Assembly: GCA_030267565.1 (NCBI GenBank)
Contig: BRXU01000003.1
Span: 806,001-870,000 of the forward strand
Source: Pleodorina starrii
Taxonomy: Eukaryota; Chlorophyta; Chlorophyceae; Chlamydomonadales; Volvocaceae
Length of the DNA stretch: 64,000 bases
Direction of reading: 5' to 3'
Numbering within the stretch: position 1 is the stretch's first letter; the number at the start of each line of letters is the position of its first letter. This document shows positions 1 to 10,607 of the stretch, piece after piece. Both the position numbers and the translations under genes were made by a program. The notes under the pieces are model-generated. The model saw only the letters and a list, made by a program, of their open reading frames with translations. It was not told the origin of the DNA and ran no database searches.

Positions 1-2429
1 GGTGCTGCCAGTCCATTCTGCCGCACCGCGACTGTCTGTTTCTGTCTGTTTCTGTCTGTTTCTGTCTGTTTCTGTCTGTTTCTGTCTGTTTCTGTCTGTC
101 TGTCTGTTTGCATGGGAGTCGTCGAGTATTTGCGATGCAAGGATTCGTTGGGCATCCTGCCTTGCCCTTGCCAGCTAATTTGAGCCGTAACCTTCTTTTC
201 ACCATTTTTTCTGCATATTTTGAATCGGGGGCGGGCGCCCTTAAAAGATGCTTTTCGAATGCCCCTTTAGTGGCGCTCGCTCGTGTATGTTAAGTCCCCT
301 GCTATGGCTAGCTAAAGCAGCCTCTTGAAGGAGCATTCGCTCCTCCATCCCGCCGCCGCCGCATTCACGGGACTATGGCTCGCCTCGCTCGTTCGTTCGC
401 TTCCGCGTTTTTTGGGCGGGGCCCCAGCGCGAAGCGCCCAGGGGGGCCCCGCCCTGTAGGATTGCCCATGTCCGTGTCTGGGTTCTGGGTTCTGGGTTCT
501 GGGTTCTGGGTAATTGGACAAGTGCAGACTTTCGGCCAACGGAAAGACTCCATAAGTAAAAGATTACATTCTAAATTGCACGGTAAATTTATTATTGGAA
601 CCCAACATCGTATGAGTAAAAACCAGTTTGGCAGTCTCCATGGACCGAGGCCGAGGTCAAACCAACGCCTCTCGGCCTATAATTAATTCCAGAAGAGTCA
701 TCGTTCCTTAAGGTGGAATTCTGACATGACGGCGTGAAATGAATCTTCGTTTCGGCGACCAAATATGTTTGCATTGCAAACACTCTTCCCGCGACCACAC
801 CACAGCAGCTCTGCTTGCCGGTCCGATCGTCTTGACGCATATTGCTATTACAAAGGTTGCGTGGGACAAACCATGAGGGGCAAACTGCTGGTTGTTGGAC
901 GCCAAGACGCAAATTGCACACACGATGCGGCAGTCTTCTGCGGGCCGCCCAACAAGTCCAGTCGGCAACCTAGGGAATCCCTGTCCTAATGTTAAAGCAT
1001 TCAAGCCTCCTCTACGGCGAATACCTCAGTAGCGAAGCCTGTGCACTCTCGTCGGCAACTGCACGTCGTCGCAATCAACCCTCGCAAAGCGTTCCGCTGC
1101 CCTTCTATTGTCAAGTCAGCCTGCGTGATGTGTAAATGATACACTCCATGTCTACTGTCAAGTAACTTCAGCCAATGCGCTGGCCGGAAGAGTTGCACAG
1201 CGCCGAGACGGCGCGCGATGCTAAACATGGGTCGGATTGCTGAAGCCGCAGGCATTTCAGCTATAAAGCTCTGGCTGCCTATCAGCAGGAATGTCGACAC
1301 TCTCACAGTTGGCGCCCTCGCCGCTCGCTTTGGAAATGCCGTATTTCGGTCGATGCGCACATGCGCTCATGCACCCGACGGGATGACGCGCTTCGCGCGG
1401 CGCCGGCAGGCCTTGCTAACGACTCGGCTAGCAGGCATTTCGGGAAACAGCTCTGGCTGTCTATCAGCAGGAATGTCGACACTCTCACACTTCACGCCCT
1501 CGCTGCCCTAGCACTCAACTTAACCCGTACGGATTTAGTGGGGCCCCGCCCTTTTTCCGGCTTCAAGGAAGCCGACACCAACCCCTTGTTCGAACTCCCG
1601 GCGCACTCCTTTTCCCACGCACATCGCGTTGTCGCCTCAATCGCTCGCAGGTGGGAGTGGTTTAAGGCGAGCATCGTCATGGCCTTCGTGGTGGGGGCAT
1701 GGCTTGGCACGGACGGCGCGGCGCTTATTGCAGAGCTGTTCCTCGCGGGAGCGGCCCTGGAGCAGCTCGTGGAGGACAGCCTCGCTTTGGCGAAAGCGTG
1801 CGCACCCACAACACAGCCCGTAGATCCCAAACCAAAGGAGCAGCAGCGGGACAGCAGCAGCAGCAGCGGCCAAGTAGCAGCAGCAGCGGGACAGCTGCAG
1901 TAGCAGCATCGGCCGTAGGGGATTGGCCAGCCATATATAGGTCGGTGCATGGCGGCCGTAGGAGATCGCCGCGGCTTGCATTGGGGACGGGTGATGAGGC
2001 CCCTACCTGGCGGTGGCCTCGCAGAGCGAGAGGGCAGCTCGCCGGGCGGTAGCCGGTGAATGGGGTCGGAGGCGTCAGAGGGCGTCGCGGCCTGGCAGCT
2101 ACCCATACGTGCCTCACCGTGACTGGGACCCGGTTCTACGGCGGGTAGTGCAGGGGCAGGGGCGCTACGGGTGATAGCTAGTGTGCCCCCGCCGGGCCCC
2201 CTCCATCCATCCCTTGCAGAGGACTACCAGTGTGATGACACGGCCTTGGGATGGAGGGGTTAGTTGGAGAGCCTGCTGGGGAAGATGCGCCCGTGACGCG
2301 CGCTCTGTGAACAATGTTCGGGTGGAGGTGCCAGACACTGTCCGACCGCTTGATGTATGTCCAGGGGGGGCCCACGCGGCGATCCGTGAGCCGCCGTCGG
2401 CCGGCTGAGCAAGGCCTCGAGCTTCCCAG
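1..2429. other. Gene-poor flank with microsatellites
   Basis: No protein family was recognised on either strand. Visible structure: a TCTGTCTGTT-type microsatellite (about 35-112), a TTCTGGG heptamer run (about 475-510), a 182-bp imperfect direct repeat (1249-1500, listed separately) and a GCA-rich run (about 1835-1905). The short open frames here have low-complexity composition and no family signature, so none is called as a gene. Confidence 0.6.
1249..1500. repeat. 182-bp imperfect direct repeat
   Basis: The segment from GCAGGCATTTC through GGAATGTCGACACTCTCAC occurs at about 1249-1308 and again at about 1431-1490, an offset of 182 bp, with one or two substitutions in the last 40 bases. 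The sequence between the matching blocks is less similar. It looks like an old tandem duplication and no coding role is visible. Confidence 0.7.
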
Positions 2430-2482
2430 TGTTGCATCTCCCCTGTTGGGTTACTTTGTATTTTACCCTAGCACTGGCAGGG
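2430..2482 (+). repeat. LTR-end-like fragment related to the 49154 LTR
   Basis: About 50 bp beginning TGTTGCATCTCCCC closely match the first 50 bp of the LTR at 49154, including the shared block TATTTTACCCTAGCACTGG. Similarity stops near 2482. No matching LTR end or primer-binding site follows, so this is either a fragment or a diverged family member. A TATATA microsatellite lies at 2561-2582. Confidence 0.5.
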
Positions 2483-3394
2483 TACCGTCGTGTGCCTTGC
2501 CTTGCCTTGCCTTGGGTGATGATCTGCGCCGCCTGCTACTATCCGCTTGGGCCCGTGCTTGTATATATATATATATATATATCCCCCTTGTGCAGTCTTT
2601 GATTGTGCGGTCTTTGTCTTTGTTACGCCCATGATTGCTGTCCAAGGGTAGGTTGCCCCTGCGTGAGTAAAGCTGGCCTGTGTTAGTTGCGCGGCGGTTG
2701 GTGGGGCTGGCTGGGCCAGGTCGGGCGGGGGCGGCTCTCGCGCCAACAACGCGCGGTCTTTAGTGCGTTACGTTCGGTTAGCACGCTATCTATATATGTG
2801 CGGGTTCGATCGGTTTGTTCAGCACGCACGTTGCATGCAGTGCCGTAATGCAGTGCCCTAACTCTCAGGCACTGGCCTAGGTACTGAACCTGTTGCACAG
2901 TTCGGTGCATACGACACGCACGGGCTTGCTTGTCCGTCGGTTCATGCGCGGCCTGCCCCATTTCATTTTACCAACGACGGATGGAAGCGTTATTATTACA
3001 TCTGAGACGATTCTACCGCCATCATCATAAATGTGCTGAAAGCTGTGACCTGCACCGCCGGGTGAGCGAACGAGGCAAGGTGTGACGTACGGCTATTTGA
3101 GGGCGGGGTCCTAGCCTAGCCTTACCTTCATGGTGGAGATTGAGCCAGTACAGCGTGTGCGTGCAGCGGCACCGAGCGACGGTTTAACGGCGAGGGAGGC
3201 CTCGCCTGCTGCACACGTTGCGTGCATGGGGCTTGGACTGAATGACAACCGTTCCCCAACTGAATGTAATGTAATGAACTGAGGGTATGCTTTTTTCCGC
3301 ACTGCGTGTCGCCTTGTCATACAGCAGCTAGCTAGGGACCGACCGAAGGCACTCAGATGTTCATCACTCTGGGAAAAAGGGGGGGTCTAGACTC

Positions 3395-3910
3395 CGTAAA
3401 ATGGGGTGCCTATTCTCCGTAAAGTAACCGCACTTTACGGAGGATGAGTCTCCGTAAAGTGTCCCCGTAAAGGCTCCGTAAAGGCTTCGTAATCTCACTA
3501 CGAGATTACGGAGACCCTACGGAGAGCATACGGAGACCCTACGGAGAGTATATTACGGAATCTAAACTGTATTTTACGGAAGAGTCGAGAATCCCCAAAC
3601 TGCATTACGGAGAGTCTACGGACAGCATTTTACGGAATGCAAACCACAGATTACGGAATGTAAACCGTATATTACGGAGGAGTTGGCGACCCAGAGCCGA
3701 GTTTACGGAGAGTCTACGGACAGCATTTTACGGAATGCAAACCACAGATTACGGAATGTAAACCGTATATTACGGAGGAGTTGGCGACCCAGAGCCGAGT
3801 TTACGGAGAGTCTACGGACAGCATTTTACGGAATGCAAACCGCAGATTACGGAATGTAAACCGTATATTACGGAGGAGTTGGCGACCCAGAGCCGAGTTT
3901 ACGGAGAGTC
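3395..3910. repeat. TTACGGA-rich repeat block with a 98-bp tandem array
   Basis: The heptamer TTACGGA or its complement recurs many times. Within the block a 98-bp unit is tandemly repeated about three times: the marker AGTTGGCGACCCAGAGCCGA starts at 3681, 3779 and 3877, exactly 98 bp apart. The units differ by very few substitutions. A shorter stretch with the same vocabulary lies at 5225-5305. It could be a minisatellite or internal repeats of a non-autonomous transposon; no transposase or terminal repeat was seen. Confidence 0.75.
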
Positions 3911-6900
3911 CACAAACATTTTTCTTATCAATTCACCACCTTCGAACAGAGGAACATCACGGGAACATCTGATATAGTTCCACAACAACCTATCCCGAAC
4001 CGAGACACAGCATCAAAGCAGAAATGGCGGAAGGCCAACTACGTTCTAAGAGCCCCGGCAGTAAGACCCTACGCACAGGCTCCATGCCCAGCAATAATAA
4101 CATTCTCTGATGGAGGCCCTAAATGTGCCCGACCAAAACCCGCTTGCCACGCCTGCCTGCTCTGTTTGCCGTGCTAGATTGCAATGAACTATTCCACCTT
4201 TACCAATGCATCTCGCAAAATATAAACATGATGGATGGCCTGCCGCGCCCCTGCACCATACAAACTTTACAGGGACCCGCTAAATCTATATATCCGAAGC
4301 AACAAGCCAGCACGAACGCAAGACAAGCAAGTCCGTCTTTAAGTCAACTCTGCAGACATGAGTAGTGTCATTAAAGAATCTAGTAATGACTACTCTAATA
4401 CACAAGAATGAAGATCCCTGCAAGCAACCATTTGTCATCCATGCGAGTCACGGTCAGAAGCTATTATCACCAAGCGTGCCATAGCAATGAGGCCAAAAGT
4501 GATCCCCAACCGCGGCCCAAACTAGACCCGCACGCGAGCCTTCCCCCGCTTCCCGTTGCGAACCCCCCTCATGCCCTCAGTGGGCTGCACCACGCCCGTC
4601 ACGGTCACGGGCCCCTGCACCCGGCCCGACGGCCTGTCACCCGCGGCCCAGCAAGTAGCCCACACCACCCTTGTCGGTCTTGTCCCTTCTCATTCGACAG
4701 GGCTGGCCATTCGCTCGCCCCACTACAGCTCGCATTCCACGTTCGTCAACGTTTCTTAAGGTCGGTTCAGGATCCTCACATGGCCTGGCGGGAGCGTGTT
4801 GGAACGCGCACGCTCAAGGGTGTTCACCATGTCACGTGTACTGCCCTAGCGTCCGAATATATTTTCGTTCTTCTACTCGTGTCACCTCGCCTTCCCATTC
4901 CATTACTAGCTTGGATAGGCCTCGGACCAGTCGCCGTGCCTACCCATCGAATGACTTGCGAACCTACACTGGTGCGCGTCAGGTGACTTTATTGTGCCAA
5001 ATTCATGACAGCAACAAACAATAAAGTCAACCGATATTCTGCCGTTACCTTTCACTTGTCTCCTGTGACAGGTCCGGCCATCCGAATTTTACGGGAAAAG
5101 TAACCTAAAAAGTAAAAGTCGGCGTGTAACACTACCTGGGGTTCACAAGCATTGATCTACCTTTCATAACAATATCTCATTTATTTTTCTGTGGAAAGAT
5201 GGTATGTGTTTTGGCTGGCTCCCCAAACTCCGTAAAATACGGAAAGCGAAGCTTACGGCGTCCAAACTGCACTTTACGGAGAAAGAAACCTTTACGGAGA
5301 AAATCCTTTCCCAGAGTGCATTCTGCTCTCAGTGGGATGATCTTCGGCCGGGAGGGATGACAGCACAACAGCATACATCCAGCAGGACGTTATTCTTTGT
5401 TATATGATGTGTTTTGTGTTGTTTCGGTGTCGTAGCGTCCTTACGGTCCCAGCAAATGAAGTAAGGTTCCCGTGAGTATGCTAGCGCGCGCGTGCCGAAC
5501 AAACGGCGTGCAGCAGCCTTACTTTGATACGTTCATGCATGCATGGGCACAGCCATTCCGTACACCCACTCTTATCATGACATAACCGCAGACGCAGCGA
5601 CAACAGCCAAACCGAACCCGACTTTCGAACCCTCCAGGCGCCCCGCCTACGAACGCCAACCATCGCTCGACGTTAGTTGTTGCGTGCCCCGCCGTGGCAC
5701 GTTGTCATACTCCGCGGGTACGTTCATACTTACTCGCTAGATAGATAGGCTACGTATTCCGTTAGACTACATACATACGGACACACTACTGCTGTTTCCC
5801 GGTCCGTCCACAGCCTATGTTCGTCTGCTCAACTCAGTAGTGGTGCGCAGTAAACTGCCGGTCGTCGTCTCTGCCGTGCTCGCTGAAGCGCATGGGCAGG
5901 CTGCGGCGGGGCGCTGAAGCCCGCGGCGGCGGTTCTGGAGGAGATTGCGACCCGCGGGTCGTTTATTATTTATGGGGTCGTTGATTGTCAGCGCCAGCAG
6001 CGGCAGCGGCAGTAGTAATGGCGCGGGCCTGCTGCTGCTGGCGACGCCGCGCGCGTCACGCAGCGGCGGCGGGTCGAGGTCACCGATGAGCCCGCCCACC
6101 GCCGACGGTGCTAGCTGCCGCCACCGCTGCTGCTAGCTGCTGGCCGCTGCTCCTTACCAACGGGCCTTCCGACCCTGCCCCACGCAACGGCAACGTGCCA
6201 AATATATAAAGCAAGACACTAAATTAGAACTACGTAACCAGATCGGCCTCTGCAGCGAGGCAACGAACATGGGCAGGGCTGCATCGATGAACGTGGGCGA
6301 GCGAGGCTGCATTTTCTTCCCTATTACTACTTGGCAGTACGAATGAACAAACTCCCTGATGCTAGCTAGCCACAGCAACAGACCGTGAGTTACTGAGAAC
6401 GAACCTTCGATGCAACCATCCGTACGTACGTCGTACGAAGTTGCATGCCTCGATCGGCTCGTCGCCAAATGACATAAATACTTGTGCAAGCACACCACGA
6501 CGCATAACTACCCTTGGCTATTCGTCTCGCTGGTGGTGCTGGATTGCCCTGCTTCTTGTGCCTAATCTTCATTTGAGCGAGGTTACCTTTCTGGTGCTAA
6601 GCAGGTAGGGCGGGTGCAGTGCGTGTTATTACCGCGGCCCTGTTCATCGAGGCACCTCGGCGCAACACCCCCCCGCCCCTGCTGCTGCCCTCCCGCTCTC
6701 GCCCTTGCAGCCACAGCAAGCTTAGCTCCTGAGCTGCTGCCAACAACGCGCGCATACATCGGCCCAAGCTGCACGTCTTCGGGGGCTCACTCTTGGCCAC
6801 GCACCTCTCTCACCGGTGGTTGTTGCCGCTCGCGCCTCGACAGAATTTCGGTAAGACGTCCATTCAGGGTGCACTCAGTTGCAGGGGGCGAAGCGTGCGT

Positions 6901-8519
6901 TTTTGATGCCGCAACCTACGGACGCGTGCGTGTACGCACATACGACGCCGCTTGGGGCCCACGTCCCTTTCGATGCTAGGCATGGCGCTGAATTTTCATT
7001 GCACAAGATACCATACAAGCGTCCGATGATGTAGTTTGGTCAATGGATGGCGCTGCGCGCGTGGTTTGATTGAGGAAACGGCAAACGAATCTCGCTCCGT
7101 GGGAACCTCAGAATCCCGTTGTCTGCCCCACTTTCTTGAACATGAGGTTAAACGTTCCTTTGGTCTTCTTGAAGCTTCTAGTGGCACAATTTGCGCGACT
7201 GGTGCTGCCTCGCAAACATCACCATGTATGCATGCATGTCGCTCCTGCACTGTCACGCACTCAACCGGCGTTAGCTAGGAAAACATAAAGTTTATTAAAC
7301 TTATATTATTATGCATTATATTTTATTTTGTTGGGATGTCACTGCTGCTAGCTATGAATCGAAACATCTGCTGAATCTAACGGAAGGCGGTCCGCGTCGT
7401 AAATACCGGTACAGTGGCAAAAGCCTACAGGCGACTCCATAATAATATCACCCTAAAGTATCATTATTTTGTCACAAGAAATATGTTCAAAAAAGATAGC
7501 TGCTGGTTCGTGTCCTCTCGCCCCGCCCGTACCCAGCAGCATGCATGCTAATCCCAGCAGCCTACCTATATATCAGCCCAACCCGTGCTCTAACTCATGC
7601 AAGCGCAAGTCATACTCCATGCTTCAATTTCTCCATTGAAGTACACGTACTTCATTCTGTAGCCAAGAGCCCAGCAAGATGCATGCATGCCATGCCATGC
7701 GTACCGTACGTACGTGCCGGTCTACGTACCTCCCAGCAGCAGCGCAGCGACAACGAAACGCATTCAATCTGCGGGTGTACCATACATCATCATCTGCACA
7801 CCATGAGCACGCTTTCCACCTAGATGTTCACCCGAAGTTTCAACTCTGAAACCCTTACATCCTCGGTCATGACCTGATGACTTGGGGCTGCATGCAGCGT
7901 AATAACCTATACACCATGCTAGCTGTGTGCCCTGCTGCCACCCGCCGCTGCACCAACTAACTGCTATCTACCAGATCGAGCCTGCCCTGGCCAGCCTCGC
8001 TTGGCTATCTCCAGCACCTCAGCACCGCCCAACCAACTACTGGCGCAAATAAATAAAGCCGCATGAGCCCCGCCTGCCCTGCAATCTACTAGGCCTGCCC
8101 TTAATAATGATGCCCACTTGCCGTGCGTCCCCCTGCATCCTGCCGCTGGTGCTGTCGAGGCCGCTAGCTATCAACAGCAAGGTCATTCCCCGTGTGACTG
8201 CGTGCAGATATGTTCGAGCGATCGGCCCATTCCATGGACGCGGCCCCGCACCTGCTGCCACCCCACCTGGCGGCGGGTTCAGCACCGCCGCCGCCAGCAC
8301 CACAGTAAGTGGTCGAGTGGGAGATGTCTGAGTAAGTTAATCTTTGCGTCCACAGGTGTATGTGCGTGGTGTGTCTAATAACTTTCAGGACATCATTACC
8401 GCACATGACAGTACCAATAACTGATACCAGGTTCAAGCAGCCAGCTGCTCTTCTGTCTCTTTTGCCGCCGTACTTACCCTCGTGCATGCCGTACGTACAC
8501 CGGGCACATCTCCATCAGG
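3911..8519. other. Gene-poor region, no gene recognised
   Basis: No conserved protein signature, tRNA or rRNA was recognised. The composition is mixed, with AT-richer islands (for example 7290-7510) and many short self-complementary words such as GCTAGC, TGCATGC and TACGTACGT. A second patch of TTACGGA words sits at 5225-5305. The longest plus-strand frame (4408-4986) is rich in Pro, His and Arg and resembles no family I know, so it is not called. Confidence 0.5.
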
Positions 8520-8855
8520 ATGTACCCGGCCGTCTTCCAGCAGCACAGCATGTTCGAGGATTTCCCGGCTGTGTCTGATGTGTGGGCAAGAAGCGTTCTG
8601 GAGGAGGAGATGGAGGCCGAGGACGAGGAGGAGGAGATGGAGGAGATCGAGGCTGAGGACGAGGAGGAGGAGATGGAGGAGATGGAGGCTGAGGACGAGG
8701 AGGAGGAGATGGAGGCCGAGGACGAGGAGGAGGAGATGGAGGAGATGGAGGCTGAGGACGAGGAGGAGGAGATGGAGGCTGATGACGAGGAGGAGATGGA
8801 GGAGATGGAGGAGTGGGAGGCCGACGAGTTGGAGGCCCTGCTGCTGCAGCTATAA
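8520..8855 (+). CDS. Glu/Met-rich acidic repeat ORF, doubtful gene
   Basis: A 111-codon frame starts with a normal-looking stretch (MYPAVFQQHSMFEDFPAVSD) and then becomes a run of acidic units of the type EAEDEEEEMEE, ending in LEALLLQL and a stop. The DNA is a purine-only minisatellite built from GAGGAGGAGATGGAG and GACGAG modules (8596-8825). It could be a terminal exon of a spliced gene or a minisatellite that happens to be open. No splice partner was identified and no function can be assigned. Confidence 0.25.
   Translation: MYPAVFQQHSMFEDFPAVSDVWARSVLEEEMEAEDEEEEMEEIEAEDEEEEMEEMEAEDEEEEMEAEDEEEEMEEMEAEDEEEEMEADDEEEMEEMEEWEADELEALLLQL
8596..8825 (+). repeat. Purine-rich minisatellite (GAGGAGGAGATGGAG)
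   Basis: About 230 bp of almost pure purine on the plus strand, made of alternating 24- and 36-bp modules whose lengths are multiples of three, so the frame stays open. Replication slippage explains the structure. Confidence 0.8.
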
Positions 8856-8859
8856 CTAA

Positions 8860-9934
8860 CCTTGCGTACTCAAGCATGGGGACCCCGTTAAGGTATGACG
8901 TAGGGTGCGATTCCCGGCCCAGCCGCCATGCGTGGCTTGGCCAGGGGTTGGGACCCGGGAGCGAGCGAGGCGGAGTATGTGTATGTGTCGCTGGCCGTAC
9001 TTGCATCCTTGACAATTAGGTTGCATTGCCGGCTCTTGTCGTACTTGCGTCCTTGACAGTTGCTTGATTGCCGACTTGCCACGCATGCATGCAGCAGCAG
9101 TAGAGAAGATCAAGCCATATATACGCCCCCTGCCAAGTCCCCCCGCCCTCCCGCCGGCCAAATCCCACCCGCATTCACGCACAGCTGATTGTTCAGTGCA
9201 ACAACACCCGACGCAGCAGAAGCCGGCAGAGAACACATCTATCTGTTCTCACAATCAATAGCGTCCGGCTTACTTCATGTTTTGCCGCCGGCCCTCCCGA
9301 GGCTCCCGCACTGCACTGCTTCGGTGCGATTTACTCGAACACCTTCGCTCACATCCAACGCCCTCACCACCCGACCGTACGTTGTAGGCTGACTGCTGCT
9401 GAACATCCATTGGATGGTCGATCGGGGGGCGGGCTCTTAGCGGTGCTGGACGGCAAGAACGCGGGACTTCCGCTCATCACCGCATCCTCGCCGGTCTGCT
9501 AAAGTTGCCCCAGGCGTCTGAAGTGCGTGGAGTGAATTTGGTAACAGCCCCCGGGGGGCAGCAGGAGGAGGTGCCTAGCCTATCTAAAGTAGGGCAGGCA
9601 ATCAAGTGATGGCCTGCGGTCTGGGCACCTAGAATTGTAGATTAGCGTCCTGTGCGTGATGATGTATGTCTGCATTGCTTGCCGTGCACATGATGTTGGG
9701 TAGTTGTTCGTTGGGGGAACACGGGTTGGTGGCTGCTGGCTGGGGGGATTGTCGTGTGTATATGGACGGCGGCAAGCAAGCAAGAATGCGATCACGCACC
9801 GGTGCCAAGCCGAGGACGACTGGGGATAGATCGATCTGGGGTTTGCACTATGACGTACATGCGCTCACCGCACCCTAGCTGGCTTGTTCGTTGAAGATGG
9901 CCGAGGCGGCTGTGAAGTGGATTTGGATGACATT
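8860..9934. other. Unannotated flank left of the duplication
   Basis: No gene was recognised. Similarity to the 39.6 kb region begins abruptly at 9935 (ATTGCAGCCACTCGTTCC), so this stretch is unique sequence immediately left of duplication unit A. Confidence 0.5.
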
Positions 9935-10398
9935 ATTGCAGCCACTCGTTCCGTGTTGCCCAGACGCAGCTCCCGCAACAAAATCCCAAACCGAAGTTCC
10001 TGGCTTGCAGTCGTCATGGTGGCACAAGCACACCCTTCTCCAACAGCAGGGTCCCTGTCGACGCGTGACCCCACTCAGCAGCCCATCTCAGCGCCTCGTC
10101 ATCGGACGCGTGCACGTCTGCACCCTTCCATCCCTAACAACAGTGTCGCTATCGCTGCTAGGCGTTTCAGTGGGCTCCAGACCTCGCGGGCCAGCCCCTG
10201 GGGGGATCCAAGGGCCTTACTGGCCGAGCACTGTGCTGGAAGCGACTCACCAGGGTGGGTGGGCCGGCTCTCCGGTTTGGTTGGCTTCCGGGTTTCCCGC
10301 CCACGGTGACGCTCCGTACTCATCCCGTCATTGCGCTGACTGGCCAGCCCCGAAACGCCAACACCTTTGCCGCCGCACCCGCAGCACGCATCCAACAC
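9935..10398 (-). pseudogene. Ankyrin-repeat gene fragment, unit A
   Basis: Read on the minus strand, one frame gives an ankyrin helix pair (DDEALRWAAEWGHAS followed by a TLLLEKG helix) preceded by GADVHA, the usual ankyrin loop. A neighbouring frame carries the preceding helix (LKRLAAIATLLLG). The repeat is therefore split by at least one frameshift near the junction of the two frames, and a stop follows shortly after LLLEKG. At 9935 similarity to the unit B copy ends, so the downstream ankyrin helix found in unit B is missing here. The ankyrin assignment rests on the helix pattern and the GADV loop. It is a broken, truncated gene. Confidence 0.6.
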
Positions 10399-10601
10399 AA
10401 TATCTAAACACCCGGATCGCCGGCAGGCCGGGCTTTACGAACAGAGGCTAGGAGGCAGACGTAACAAGGGCAACCGGGAGCTAGCCAACCCAGTCACTAG
10501 CCGTACATGCTAGATGACGTCCAACCTACCCCAGGGGCACACCCGACGAGCAGGGAGCCAAGATCTGCCTACATGCCACCAAATCCATATCACCCCGCGT
10601 G

Positions 10602-10607
10602 GCGTGT
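10602..10607. repeat. Target-site duplication GCGTGT, left copy
   Basis: GCGTGT occurs at 10602-10607 and 13603-13608, exactly flanking sequence absent from the equivalent site in unit B, where a single GCGTGT (40282-40287) joins the two flanks. Confidence 0.8.

Noticed and set aside
4408..4986. 192-codon plus-strand frame
   Set aside because: Pro/His/Arg-rich with no domain, no splice partner and no duplicate to test conservation.
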